Source of the DNA: an uncultured Erythrobacter sp.
GTDB lineage: Bacteria > Pseudomonadota > Alphaproteobacteria > Sphingomonadales > Sphingomonadaceae
Assembly: GCA_913055155.1 (NCBI GenBank)
Contig: CAJXJR010000010.1
Span: 1 to 64,000 of the forward strand
Direction of reading: 5' to 3'
Length of the DNA: 64,000 bases
Shown: one piece after another, positions 52,196 through 61,149 of the stretch
How positions within the stretch are numbered: position 1 is the stretch's first letter
Layout of the letters: the number at the start of each line of letters is the position of its first letter
The notes under the pieces: model-generated
Told to the model about the DNA's origin: nothing
Seen by the model: only the letters and a program-made list of their open reading frames with translations
Databases searched by the model: none
Translations under genes and position numbers: made by a program

Positions 52196-52981
52196 ATGAA
52201 CCCGGAAGTCGTCGATTTCATCGAGGAGAACAAGGCCATAGAGACACTTGTTCGCGGGCTGTCCGAAGAGCAGTTGACCGAACCCACCGCCTTCAAGGAG
52301 TGGACCACCGAACATATCCTGAAACACCTTGCCAGCGGCAACCTGGGCGCCGTCATGTCGCTGACCGATCCGGAACGGTTCATGGCGGAATTGAAAGCCC
52401 GGCAGGCGGCCGGCAAGCGCGGCATGCCTTCGAAATACGACGACATGAGCGGGACCGAACTGATCGACGGCTGGATGGAAACCGTCGACGATATCGTTGC
52501 CCATTTCGGCGAGGCAGACCTGTCGCAGCGCGTGCCCTGGGCCAAGAAGATGAGCGCGCGTTCCTCCCTGTCTGCCAGGATGATGGAAAGCTGGTCCCAT
52601 GCCCAGGCGATCTATGACCAGTTCGGGGTGGAGCGGCAGGATACCGACCGCCTGAAGCACGTGGCCATCCTCTGCGTGAACACCTACGGCTGGACCTTCG
52701 AGAACGCGAAGAAACCGATCCCCGAGCCCAAGCCCTATGTCGAACTGACTGCGCCCTCTGGCGATACCTGGAGCTTTGGCGAGAAGAGCGATAGCGAATT
52801 GGTCCGCGGCTCGGCTACCGAGTTCTGCCAGGTCTGCACGCAGACGCGCAACGTGGCTGATACTGCGCTGCAAGTCGTCGGCCCGAACGCCACGGCCTGG
52901 ATGGCCAGCGCGCAGTGTTTCGCCGGACCGCCACACCCGCCGCCCGCACCCGGCACGCGCAAGATCAACCGCAACCGATAG
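52196..52981 (+). CDS. DinB/maleylpyruvate-isomerase-like protein (TIGR03084 type)
   Basis: 261 residues from the ATG at 52196, preceded by GAGGAAGG. The N-terminal four-helix metal-binding domain shows FKEWTTEHILKHLASGN (H) and SARMMESWSHAQAIYDQFG (His/Glu region), as in DinB-superfamily thiol-dependent isomerases/transferases. The C-terminal half (YVELTAPSGDTWSFG) is the extra domain of this subfamily. The role is unknown; relatives are thiol transferases or maleylpyruvate isomerases, usually in actinobacteria using mycothiol. It precedes an MFS gene with its own operator-like site. Confidence 0.75.
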   Translation: MNPEVVDFIEENKAIETLVRGLSEEQLTEPTAFKEWTTEHILKHLASGNLGAVMSLTDPERFMAELKARQAAGKRGMPSKYDDMSGTELIDGWMETVDDIVAHFGEADLSQRVPWAKKMSARSSLSARMMESWSHAQAIYDQFGVERQDTDRLKHVAILCVNTYGWTFENAKKPIPEPKPYVELTAPSGDTWSFGEKSDSELVRGSATEFCQVCTQTRNVADTALQVVGPNATAWMASAQCFAGPPHPPPAPGTRKINRNR

Positions 52982-53022
52982 TAAGATCTGCGAGTTTCTC
53001 GCAATTTCGGCTGGCAAATTGG

Positions 53023-53036
53023 TGAAAACGGTTACA
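53023..53036. promoter_or_regulatory. LacI-type operator-like palindrome TGAAAACGGTTACA
   Basis: Perfect match to TGNAANCGNTTNCA, 64 bp upstream of the MFS start and 41 bp after the DinB-like stop. An overlapping inverted repeat ACGGTT-ACATG-AACCGT extends to 53044. Confidence 0.6.
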
Positions 53037-53100
53037 TGAACCGTCGAGGGATTCGCGATCTGTCGCAAGACCGACGGCGAGCTCTTGTGGGAGGAACGCA

Positions 53101-54423
53101 TTGAAAAATTCGGCAGCTGCCTTGCCGCAATCCGAAGTGGAAGAAACGATCGGCCGCAAGGTTCTGCGACGCCTCGTTTTTCCGTCTGCCCTGTTCGTCC
53201 TGCTAAGCTCGATAGACCGCAACAACATCAGCTTTGCAGCTCTGTACATGAACGCCGACCTTGGCTTGTCCGAGACGCAATATGGCTTTGCCGCGGGCGT
53301 GCTGTTCGTTGGCTTCATGCTGGCCAAGTATCCCAGTGTCCTGCTGATGGAACGCGTGGGCTTTCGCGCATGGCTCGCCGTCATCACCATTATCTGGTCG
53401 GTGTCCGCTTTCGCGATGGGACTGATCCGCAACGAATGGGATCTCTACATTCTCCGGGTCATCCTGGGCTTTGCCGAAGGCGGACTATCGTCCGGCTTGA
53501 TGATCTACCTGACGCACTGGGCGTCAGAGCGGTTCCGGGCTTCCGTGCTGTCCATTCCGCTTATCGCCGTCTCGCTGGCGCAGGTGATCGGTGCGCCGAT
53601 TGCCGGCCTGCTGCTCGATCTCGACCAGCCCTTCGGCATTTCCAGCTGGCGGTTCATGTTCTTCGTCGAAGCAGCCCCGGCCCTGTTGCTCGGGATCTGG
53701 GCGCTTTACTGGTTCCCCGACCGTCCAGCCAAGGCCAAGTGGCTATCGGAAAAGGAAAAAAGCTGGCTGCTGGAAAACGTGGTTGGTGCAAAGTCGGGCA
53801 AGGAAGCGGGATCGCCGAAACAGCGTTGGGCCGCGCTCACCACGCCCGTGGGATGGACCTGCGCCATGATCTGGTTCTGCCTGCTGTCGGCCAATTACGG
53901 GATCATATTCTGGCTGCCGCAGATCCTGCAGGGCATGTCCGACCTTACCCCGACCCAGATCGGCGTGGTCATCGCCCTGCCCAATGCAGCCGCAATCGTC
54001 GCGCTGATCCTCAACGCCCGCCATTCGGACAAGACAGGCGAGCGTATCCTCCATGTCGCCATCCCGGCCTTGCTGGGGGGTACGAGCCTGCTGGTCGCCT
54101 ACCTCCTTGGCGCCGGCATTCCCGGCCTGCTGGCGCTGATCTTCGGGGGTGCCATGACGGGATGCACGGTTGCCGCGTTCTGGGCCATCCCGACCAAGCT
54201 GCTTCCGCCGGAAAGCCAGGCGATGGGCGTGGTGATGATCAACCTGCTTGGCGGACTTGCAGGATTGATCATCCCGGCAGCCATGGGCGCATTGCGGGAA
54301 AGTACGGGTTCGTTCCTGGCGCCGCTGCTGCTGATTTTCGCGCTCGCGGTGGTCTGTGCAGGACTGTGCCTGTTCGCCGGTGCGCAGATGCGGCGGATGG
54401 AAGCGCGTCAGGCCGCAGCCTGA
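53101..54423 (+). CDS. MFS transporter, anion:cation symporter type
   Basis: 440 residues, starting with TTG behind a strong GGGAGGAACG site. It has about twelve TM helices. The ACS-family signature is clear: SSIDRNNISFAALYMNADLGLSETQYG-type first helix (key DRxNISFA), a basic central loop (EKEKSWLLENV), and LILNARHSDKTGERILH after TM8. ACS members import organic anions such as 4-hydroxyphenylacetate, phthalate and glucarate-type acids with protons. The operator-like palindrome just upstream suggests inducible uptake tied to the P450/CoA-transferase genes. Confidence 0.88.
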   Translation: MKNSAAALPQSEVEETIGRKVLRRLVFPSALFVLLSSIDRNNISFAALYMNADLGLSETQYGFAAGVLFVGFMLAKYPSVLLMERVGFRAWLAVITIIWSVSAFAMGLIRNEWDLYILRVILGFAEGGLSSGLMIYLTHWASERFRASVLSIPLIAVSLAQVIGAPIAGLLLDLDQPFGISSWRFMFFVEAAPALLLGIWALYWFPDRPAKAKWLSEKEKSWLLENVVGAKSGKEAGSPKQRWAALTTPVGWTCAMIWFCLLSANYGIIFWLPQILQGMSDLTPTQIGVVIALPNAAAIVALILNARHSDKTGERILHVAIPALLGGTSLLVAYLLGAGIPGLLALIFGGAMTGCTVAAFWAIPTKLLPPESQAMGVVMINLLGGLAGLIIPAAMGALRESTGSFLAPLLLIFALAVVCAGLCLFAGAQMRRMEARQAAA

Positions 54424-54435
54424 TCGCGAGGCAGG

Positions 54436-55812
54436 CTACCAGCGGAAAAGCGCCCCCACATCGTCGCAGTCCTCCAGCGCGAGGATGGTCTGCGCGAGGT
54501 CGCTCGCCGCTGCCGTCCCAAGCGGTACGTCTGCCTTGCCGACACACTCGATGAACTTGTCGACCAATTGCCCCGCGCTGAGCGGGTTGTCCGGATTGCC
54601 AAGAGCATCGTCCTGACCGGCTGACAGCCGACGCCCGTCGGCAAGCGTTATTTCCAGCCGGCCGCCTGCCCCCATCGACCAGGGCGCCTGCGGATCGAGG
54701 CGATGGCTCATCTTGCTGGCCATCTGCGTGATTTCCGGATCGCCCAACTCCGAAGGTTCGAAATCGTCCAACCCCAGCTTTCCGCGGCGCAAGGCCACGG
54801 CGGTGCAATAGGGGATGGAGAACTTGGCATCAATCGGCACCTGCGGCGCCGCCTTGCGATCCAGCGGCTCTATCAGCATGGCCTGGAAACCGTCGTGGAC
54901 CAGTTCGATCGCGGTAATCTCCTCAGGTGCGATACCGTGCCGGTCGCGCAAGGCCAGGGCCATCTCCACGAAACTGTGTGTCGCGCGGCAACTCGGCCAG
55001 GGCTTGTAGGTCAGGTCCTCGATGAAGAAGTGCTGGCCAAGCCTGTCCAGCATCCGCACGCGATCGGCCTTGCCGCCTGCAAACAGCGCGTAGAAACCGC
55101 CCTTGCCTTCCAGCGGCTCCTCGAAGCCTGCCACCCCGGCCTGCGCCAGTTGCGCAGAAAGGACCGCCGCCTGTGCCGGGAAACCTTCCCTCACCGCGCG
55201 CAGCACGGTGCCGCGGCTGTACTTGATCTCTCCTGGCATGGTTGACTGGCACAGGATCAGCGAGAGCGCATCGCGCGTCGCACCGGCATCAAGGTCCAGC
55301 AGCCTTGCCGCACCTGCGGCCGCCCCGATGGAGGCGATGACCGGCGGCGCATACCAGCCCAGCTGGTCGATTGGGCGTTCAAGCCCAAGGCCCACGCGAC
55401 AGGAAAGGTCGGAGCCAACGGCGAGAGCAGTCAGGAATCGCTTGCCGCTGACAGGTTCGCCTGCCTGCGCCAGCGCGATCAGTGCAGGTACCAGGCTGGC
55501 ATTCGGGTGGCCCGGTACCGGGCCGAAGGCATCTTCGTAATCCAGCGCATGGGCCATCGCCCCGTTGGCCAGCGCGGCCATGCCGGGTGTCACGCGGTGT
55601 GGCGTGCCGAGAATGGAGCATTGACCGCCCCCGGCGGCGCGCGCCACCGCGATAAAGGCCTGCACCTCGTCAGCCATGGCACTGGCGGCGATCATCACGC
55701 CGCTGGCATCCAACAACACCTGCTTCGCAGCCGCCACCGTGTCCGTCGGCAGGGCGGCGAACGAGGCCCCTGCCACGTGGCTACAAATCGTGTCGCTAAG
55801 CCCGTCAGCCAT
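54436..55812 (-). CDS. MmgE/PrpD family protein
   Basis: 458 residues, GGAGGAGGG before the ATG. Characteristic motifs: ANGAMAHALDYEDAFGPVPGHPNAS and YKPWPSCRATHSFVEMAL, with SMPGEI-like STMPGEIKYS. The family includes 2-methylcitrate dehydratase, cis-aconitate decarboxylase and iminodisuccinate epimerase, all acting on carbanion chemistry of polycarboxylates. The gene is isolated from prpB/prpC, so a methylcitrate role is unlikely. It is divergent from a CapA-like gene over a LacI-like palindrome, which suggests a dehydration or isomerisation step in the local pathway. Confidence 0.87.
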   Translation of the reverse strand: MADGLSDTICSHVAGASFAALPTDTVAAAKQVLLDASGVMIAASAMADEVQAFIAVARAAGGGQCSILGTPHRVTPGMAALANGAMAHALDYEDAFGPVPGHPNASLVPALIALAQAGEPVSGKRFLTALAVGSDLSCRVGLGLERPIDQLGWYAPPVIASIGAAAGAARLLDLDAGATRDALSLILCQSTMPGEIKYSRGTVLRAVREGFPAQAAVLSAQLAQAGVAGFEEPLEGKGGFYALFAGGKADRVRMLDRLGQHFFIEDLTYKPWPSCRATHSFVEMALALRDRHGIAPEEITAIELVHDGFQAMLIEPLDRKAAPQVPIDAKFSIPYCTAVALRRGKLGLDDFEPSELGDPEITQMASKMSHRLDPQAPWSMGAGGRLEITLADGRRLSAGQDDALGNPDNPLSAGQLVDKFIECVGKADVPLGTAAASDLAQTILALEDCDDVGALFRW

Positions 55813-55865
55813 GTCCGGCCCTCCTCCCCGTTTCCGCTCCAGACCCTAACGCAAGCGGCAGTTCT

Positions 55866-55879
55866 TGCAACCGCTTCCA
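55866..55879. promoter_or_regulatory. LacI-type operator-like palindrome TGCAACCGCTTCCA
   Basis: Perfect match to TGNAANCGNTTNCA, central in the 113-bp divergent gap between the MmgE/PrpD and CapA-like genes, well placed to control both. Confidence 0.6.
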
Positions 55880-55925
55880 CACCTTGTTAGCCCGCTGGAC
55901 AGCGAAGCGAGGGAGACCGGAAAAC

Positions 55926-57038
55926 ATGCGTATTTGCGCCGTCGGCGACGTGGCACCTTGCAGGGAGGATCCGGCCGGAATTTTTGCCAGCGTTGCAGAC
56001 AGCCTGCGCGCGGCAGACCTGTGCTTCGGGCAGATGGAATGCATCGTCTCCGACCGGGGTACACCATCGCCCAATGCACGCCTCGCCATGCGAACCTCGC
56101 CCGCAGTGGCCCCGGTGCTGCGCGACGCAGGCTTCGATGTCATGTCGGTCGCCGGCAACCATGCGATGGATTACGGCGCGCAGGCGCTGGCCGATACGCT
56201 GGACAACCTCACCACGGCAGGCATCGCCTGGTCGGGTGCAGGGCCGACGATCACGCAAGCGCGCGAGCCCGCCGTCGTCGAGGCAGCAGGACGCAAGGTC
56301 GCCCTGCTTTCCTATTCCTCGATCCTGCCGGAGGGCTATGCCGCCGAAGGCAACCGGCCCGGCTGCGCGCCGCTGCGCGCGCATACGCATTACGAGATGG
56401 TGGAGCACGACCAGCCCGGCACCCCGCCGCGCGTACATACCTATGCCGTGCAGGGCGATGTCGCCGCCATGACAGAGGCCATTCGCACCGCTCGCAAGGA
56501 GGCGGAGATCGTGCTCGTCTCGGTCCATTGGGGTATCCATTTCGTGCGCGCCGATATCGCCGAATACCAGAAGGAAATTGCGCAGACCGCCATCGCAGCA
56601 GGCGCCGATGCCATCCTTGGCCACCACCCGCACCTGCTGAAGGGGATAGACTTCATCTCGGGCAAGCCGGTGATCTATTCGATGGGCAATTTCGCCATCG
56701 ACCAGCCGTGGGCCTTCAGCCAGAATATCTGGCAGGATGCCTCGCTCGAACACCTGCAAACGCTGAATGCGGGCTGGGCGCTGGAGAAGAAGTACATGGC
56801 CCCGCCGGAGACGCGGCACACGCTGATCGCGTGGCTTGATTTCGACACGCCGGACGCACCGGCACTAACGCTCCAGCCCTGCCGGATCGACGACTATTCC
56901 ATACCTCGCCCGCTCTCCCCAGGCATGCCGGAAATGGACGAGTGGATGGACTACGTAACAGCGATCACCGCAGAGGCCGGCCTGAACGCCGCCTATCGCC
57001 TGCGAGAAGATGGCATGGTGGAGTGCACCAAGGCATGA
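55926..57038 (+). CDS. CapA/PGA_cap-family metallophosphoesterase-like protein, module C copy 1
   Basis: 370 residues from the ATG at 55926 (GGAGACCGG upstream). Metal-site motifs: CAVGDVAPC (Asp), SVAGNHAMDYGAQAL (Asn-His-Asp), SVHWGIHFVRA, and LGHHPHLLKGID. No signal peptide or membrane anchor, unlike true capsule CapA. The segment RPGCAPLRAHTHYEMVEHD is nearly shared with the copy at 62386-63510 (RPGCAPMRAFTVYEQVEHD). Its stop overlaps the following CoA-transferase (ATGA), so the two are translationally coupled, linking this fold to CoA metabolism. Confidence 0.83.
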   Translation: MRICAVGDVAPCREDPAGIFASVADSLRAADLCFGQMECIVSDRGTPSPNARLAMRTSPAVAPVLRDAGFDVMSVAGNHAMDYGAQALADTLDNLTTAGIAWSGAGPTITQAREPAVVEAAGRKVALLSYSSILPEGYAAEGNRPGCAPLRAHTHYEMVEHDQPGTPPRVHTYAVQGDVAAMTEAIRTARKEAEIVLVSVHWGIHFVRADIAEYQKEIAQTAIAAGADAILGHHPHLLKGIDFISGKPVIYSMGNFAIDQPWAFSQNIWQDASLEHLQTLNAGWALEKKYMAPPETRHTLIAWLDFDTPDAPALTLQPCRIDDYSIPRPLSPGMPEMDEWMDYVTAITAEAGLNAAYRLREDGMVECTKA

Positions 57039-58450
57039 CCGGCCGCCACGAGGTGTTCGAACGACTCTGGCAGGAGGCCGGTCTCGGCGCTGATGACCGC
57101 GCGGGCGAAGTGACCATGAGGGGCGACGATCCCGTAGTCCCAAGCAAGCACCGTCTTGGCACGGCCAGCGCCATCGGCCTTGCCCTGCATGGCGCGAGCA
57201 CGGCGGCGGTCTGGAAGGCGCGCAGCGGCAAAGGGCAGGATGTGTCGGTCGACGTCGCGCTCGCCGCCGTGCCGGGCCTGCAGACGATCAATTTCACTCG
57301 CATCGGCCCCCACCCGATGACGGTCGGCCAGATCGTGGACGAGGAAGTCAACTTCTTCCCCACGCGCGACGACCGGCGCATCTTCCTGTGGCGCTTGCCG
57401 ATTTATCCGCACCTCACCCGCCGCCTCTTGCGGGAACTGGATTGCTCCATCCTGCCCTCCTCCATCGCGCGCGCCGTGGCGCAACGCGACGGGGAGGAAC
57501 TGGAAGATGCGATCGCCAGGGCGGGGGCGATCGCTGCCGTGTGCCGCCGCGCGGACGAATGGCGCGTGCACCCGCAAGGCGCATGGCTGCAAAGCCGTCC
57601 AGTAATCGATGTGGTCAAGACCGGCGAGAGCGATCCGGTGCCCCTTACTGCCAGCCCGGCACGCCCACTATCGGGCGTGCGCGTGCTGGATTGCACCCAC
57701 GTGATTGCCGGCCCCACCACCAGCGCTTTGCTTGCCGGCGACGGCGCGGACGTTCTGCGCATTACAAAGCCATGGGCGGACGAGCATCCCGCGCTGACTT
57801 TGGGCACAGGTATGGGCAAGCGCAACGCGGTGCTCGATTACGACCGGGAGGACGACGCAGAGACTTTGCGAGAACTGGCGCGCACCGGCGATGTGCTGGT
57901 GCAATCGTGGCGGCCCGGATCGCTCGATGCCAAGGGCCTCGGCGCCGAGCAGCTGGCCGAAGCTGCGCCAGGGCTGATATATGTCTCGGTCAGCTGCTAT
58001 GGCTCGGAAGGTCCGTGGGCAGGCCGTCGGGGGTTCGAGCAACTGGGCCAGACAGCCTGCGGCCTTGCCGGAGAAGAAGGCACGCCGGAAAAGCCGCGCC
58101 TTGCATCCACCGGGACACTGAATGACTACCTCGTCGCCTATTTTGCCGCCAGCGGCGTAAAGGCCGCGCTGCTGCGCCGCGCCCGCGAAGGGGGTAGCTA
58201 CCACGTTCGCGTCAGCCTGGCGCGCAGTTCGATGTTCGTGCAGGAACTTGGCCCGCTCGATGCAGCGCAGCAGGCAGAGGCACCGGACAAGCTGCCGATG
58301 CCCCCTGCATCTGCATTCTACCAGATGGATTCGATGTACGGACGCCTCACGCTGGCGCGTCCGCCGGTGGAGCTGTCGACAACACCGGCGCATTGGGATT
58401 TGCCCCCGGTCGTGCCGGGCTTCCACCAGCCGGTCTGGCTGGAGCGCTAG
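57035..58450 (+). CDS. CoA-transferase (CaiB/BaiF family), large form
   Basis: 471 residues. The N-terminal ~210 residues look like a degenerate transferase half; the second part has SGVRVLDCTHVIAGPTTSALLAGDGADVLRI-type motifs, VQSWRPGSLDAKGLG, VSCYGSEGPWAGRRGFEQ, Asp in STGTLNDYLVAYF and the final VRVSLARSSMFV. This pattern belongs to a branch distinct from the other six transferases here. The ATG overlaps the CapA stop (ATGA). The gene ends 6 bp from a convergent P450 stop. Predicted CoA transfer or racemase-like activity on the pathway intermediate. Confidence 0.82.
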   Translation: MTGRHEVFERLWQEAGLGADDRAGEVTMRGDDPVVPSKHRLGTASAIGLALHGASTAAVWKARSGKGQDVSVDVALAAVPGLQTINFTRIGPHPMTVGQIVDEEVNFFPTRDDRRIFLWRLPIYPHLTRRLLRELDCSILPSSIARAVAQRDGEELEDAIARAGAIAAVCRRADEWRVHPQGAWLQSRPVIDVVKTGESDPVPLTASPARPLSGVRVLDCTHVIAGPTTSALLAGDGADVLRITKPWADEHPALTLGTGMGKRNAVLDYDREDDAETLRELARTGDVLVQSWRPGSLDAKGLGAEQLAEAAPGLIYVSVSCYGSEGPWAGRRGFEQLGQTACGLAGEEGTPEKPRLASTGTLNDYLVAYFAASGVKAALLRRAREGGSYHVRVSLARSSMFVQELGPLDAAQQAEAPDKLPMPPASAFYQMDSMYGRLTLARPPVELSTTPAHWDLPPVVPGFHQPVWLER

Positions 58451-58456
58451 CTCCGC

Positions 58457-59659
58457 TCAGGCTGGCGTGACCTTAACCGGCACCGAGGTCGGCCCCAGTT
58501 CGGGCATCATGCCCATCTCGATCTCGCCGGTCAGTTCCACGTGCTTCACCTTCTCCACGAACAGCCGCAGGAAGGTGAGCAGTTCGAAACGCGCGATCGG
58601 CTGGCCGGCGCAGCGGTGCGGACCGCGTCCGAAGGCGATGTGCTTGGAGATGTTGGGCCGTTTGAGGATGAACTCGTCGGGGTCCTCGAACACCGTCTCG
58701 TCGCGATTCGCGGAGGAGTAGAACAACGCAATCGCTTCGCCCGGTCGGATGGTGCGGCCGTGCATCTCGATCTCGGTGTAGCTCGACCGGGCAAAGCCGC
58801 GATAGGGCGTATACATGCGGATGAATTCCTCCGCCGCATGCGGGATCAGCTTGGGGTCGGCGCGCAGCTGCTGCAGCAGATCGGGATCGCGGGCAAGGTG
58901 AACCACCATTGCACCGGTCAGGATCGGTGGCGCCAGCAGCCCGATAACCAGCAGCTGCTGCAGGCAGCCGGTCAGCTTGTCGACATCCAGTTGCTCGCCA
59001 TCGATGGTCTTCGAGGCGAGCAGCGAACTGACCGGGTCGGTCGTGGGATCGCGCGGGTTCTCGGTACGGTCGATGAGGATTTCGCGGCCCAGTTCGCCGA
59101 GATCGCGCGAGATACCCATCAGCACTTCCCGATCGCGGCTCTTGAAGCTTTCGGCATAGATCTGCGCCATGTCGGCCAAGCGCACGATCTGGTCTTCCGT
59201 CATGCCGAACCATTCGCCAAACACATAGCAGGGCAGCGGATTGCCAACATCCACCGTGTAGTCACCGCCGCCCTTGGCAACGAAGGCATCGAGCAGCTTG
59301 TGCGTATGCGCCTCGATGATCGGTTCCAGCTCGGCCACGCGCCGCCCGGAAACCGCGCGTTCCAGCGCCTTGCGATAGGGGGTGTGCTGCGGCGGATCGT
59401 AATGCAACGGCGGGCGGCGCGCGGTGGAGGCGTTGCCCGGCACGATGTTGCGCACGGTCGTGGTGAAGTTCGGATCCTCCAGGATGTTAACGATATCGTC
59501 ATAGCGGGTGGCGACCCAGAAACCGTCGTAGGCATCGCTGTGGGCCATGGGGCATTTCGCCCGCAGCTCACGGAAAAGCGGGTAGGAACTGTCGAAGGTC
59601 TCGGGCTGCAGGGGATCGTATTCGTTGCCGAGATCCTCGGCATATTTGGTTTCACTCAT
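58457..59659 (-). CDS. Cytochrome P450, 'PYRGFAR' subgroup
   Basis: 400 residues. ExxR in EEFIRMYTPYRGFAR; heme loop FGRGPHRCAGQPIAR; C-terminal VKVTPA. The I-helix reads VIGLLAPPILTGAM, again without the usual acid-alcohol pair. Strongly similar to 48501-49694 by eye (RNIVPGNASTARRPPLHYDPPQHTPYRK in pieces). Divergent from a pair of other P450 genes across a 279-bp gap with a LacI-like palindrome. No redox partner is encoded in the window. Confidence 0.92.
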   Translation of the reverse strand: MSETKYAEDLGNEYDPLQPETFDSSYPLFRELRAKCPMAHSDAYDGFWVATRYDDIVNILEDPNFTTTVRNIVPGNASTARRPPLHYDPPQHTPYRKALERAVSGRRVAELEPIIEAHTHKLLDAFVAKGGGDYTVDVGNPLPCYVFGEWFGMTEDQIVRLADMAQIYAESFKSRDREVLMGISRDLGELGREILIDRTENPRDPTTDPVSSLLASKTIDGEQLDVDKLTGCLQQLLVIGLLAPPILTGAMVVHLARDPDLLQQLRADPKLIPHAAEEFIRMYTPYRGFARSSYTEIEMHGRTIRPGEAIALFYSSANRDETVFEDPDEFILKRPNISKHIAFGRGPHRCAGQPIARFELLTFLRLFVEKVKHVELTGEIEMGMMPELGPTSVPVKVTPA

Positions 59660-59732
59660 GTCTTGCTACCTTGCGTTTTCCGTCGCGATCGGCGGACTGC
59701 GCGAATCCGCGCGCCGGTTGACTAGCCTGCTG

Positions 59733-59746
59733 TGTAACCGCATTCA
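59733..59746. promoter_or_regulatory. LacI-type operator-like site TGTAACCGCATTCA with adjacent CAACCGGTTG
   Basis: One mismatch from TGNAANCGNTTNCA, directly followed by a perfect 10-bp palindrome (59747-59756). It lies in the divergent gap between P450 genes, 73 bp from the minus-strand start. The remainder of the gap shows no gene. Confidence 0.5.
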
Positions 59747-59938
59747 CAACCGGTTGAAAGGGGGCACAAGGGCACCGAGAAGGCCAAAAAGCGGGGCCAA
59801 GCCAGTCATGGGGCTGCATTCTTGCCGGCCAGAACTCCCTCGGCGAAGGGGAAAGGCCTTGCCGTAGGAAAGCGCTTTCACTAGCGTGCCGCAAATTCGT
59901 AACCCGACAGCATTCAACCGCATAGTACTGGGGCCGAG

Positions 59939-61147
59939 ATGAGCGACACGCGGACAGCCGATGAATTCGATACCCGGGCCGACTGGGAACCGGTGCGCGC
60001 AGGCCAGGAAGACCCCGTCGATGTCTATGCCCGTTTGCGCGCCGAACACTCGGTCGCCCGCAACGAAGCGTCGCAGGGGCACTGCAACTGGTACGCCTTC
60101 GATGCCGGCGATGTCGCTAGGGTCCTCACAGATTACGAGACCTTCTCCAACGCCGGTCTCGAAGGGGCGGACAGTAAGGGCCGGTATGGCATACCGCTGA
60201 TTCCGATCGAGACAGATCCGCCGCAGCACACCGCCTACAAGGCGCTGCTGTCCAAGATGCTCGCCCCGCGCCGACTGATGCAATACGAGGCGGTGGTGCA
60301 GGCCCATGTCGAGGAAGGGCTGGCCTCGCTGGTTGCCGATGGCGGCGGAGATATCGTCCCGCTCACCACGCAGATCCCGCTCAAGATCTTCTCCCTGCTG
60401 ATGGGAGAGGAGGACATGACCTTCTATGAACTGGCCAGCAAATGGCGCCGCGACCGTGGCGATTCCAGGCTGGGCGATCTGGGGGAGGAAGCCGCGGCAA
60501 ACCGCGTGAACACGCTGGAGCCGCTGAAGGAATTCTGCCGCCAGCGCATCGCCGACGTGCGCAAGAACCCTGGCGAGAACCTCGCCACCGACATCGCCTT
60601 TGGCGAAGTAGACGGCAGGCCCCTGACGGAAGAGGAAATCCTCTCCACCGTCATGTTCATCTTCATCGCTGGACAGCGCACCACCACGGCCGGCATGCAC
60701 GCCGCGATTACCTGTCTGGCCCGCGACCAGGATGCGCAGGAGGTGCTGCGCGCCAACCCGCGCAAGATACCCGGCGCGATCGAGGAATGCCTGCGCCTGC
60801 AGACACCGTTCCATTCGCTGCCGCGCCATTGCACTCGCGATACGAAGCTGGGCGGGCGGCAGTTGCACCGCGGCGACCAGGTCTTCCCGGTCTATGGCGC
60901 GGCCAATGTCGACCCGGCGGCTTTCCCCGAACCGGGCAAGTTCGACATCGACAGGAAGCCCGTTCACTTCGCCTTCGGTCGCGGCCACCACATGTGCGCT
61001 GGCGCCCCGCTGGCGCGGATGGAAATCCGCGTGCTGGTGCAGGAACTGCTGTCCCGCACGAAAAGCTTTTCCATCGCCGAGCCGCCGGTGCGCATGCACT
61101 GGCCGGAGAACGGCTGCGAAGTCCTCAAGATCACCTGCGAAAGTTGA
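59939..61147 (+). CDS. Cytochrome P450, first of a tandem pair
   Basis: 402 residues. ExxR in EECLRLQTPFHSLPRHC; heme loop FGRGHHMCAGAPLARMEIR. The I-helix is IAGQRTTTAG: the position normally Asp/Glu before Thr is Arg. The family is different from the PYRGFAR P450s. The next gene starts 2 bp after the stop and encodes a clearly related protein (shared NPGENLATDIAFG, DGRPL, ALIPIETDPP-like), so this is a tandem duplication in one transcript. Substrate unknown. Confidence 0.92.
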   Translation: MSDTRTADEFDTRADWEPVRAGQEDPVDVYARLRAEHSVARNEASQGHCNWYAFDAGDVARVLTDYETFSNAGLEGADSKGRYGIPLIPIETDPPQHTAYKALLSKMLAPRRLMQYEAVVQAHVEEGLASLVADGGGDIVPLTTQIPLKIFSLLMGEEDMTFYELASKWRRDRGDSRLGDLGEEAAANRVNTLEPLKEFCRQRIADVRKNPGENLATDIAFGEVDGRPLTEEEILSTVMFIFIAGQRTTTAGMHAAITCLARDQDAQEVLRANPRKIPGAIEECLRLQTPFHSLPRHCTRDTKLGGRQLHRGDQVFPVYGAANVDPAAFPEPGKFDIDRKPVHFAFGRGHHMCAGAPLARMEIRVLVQELLSRTKSFSIAEPPVRMHWPENGCEVLKITCES

Positions 61148-61149
61148 CC

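Noticed and set aside
54436-55812. Methylcitrate cycle prpD
   Set aside because: The family matches but no prpB, prpC or acnD neighbours are present, so the specific name was not given.
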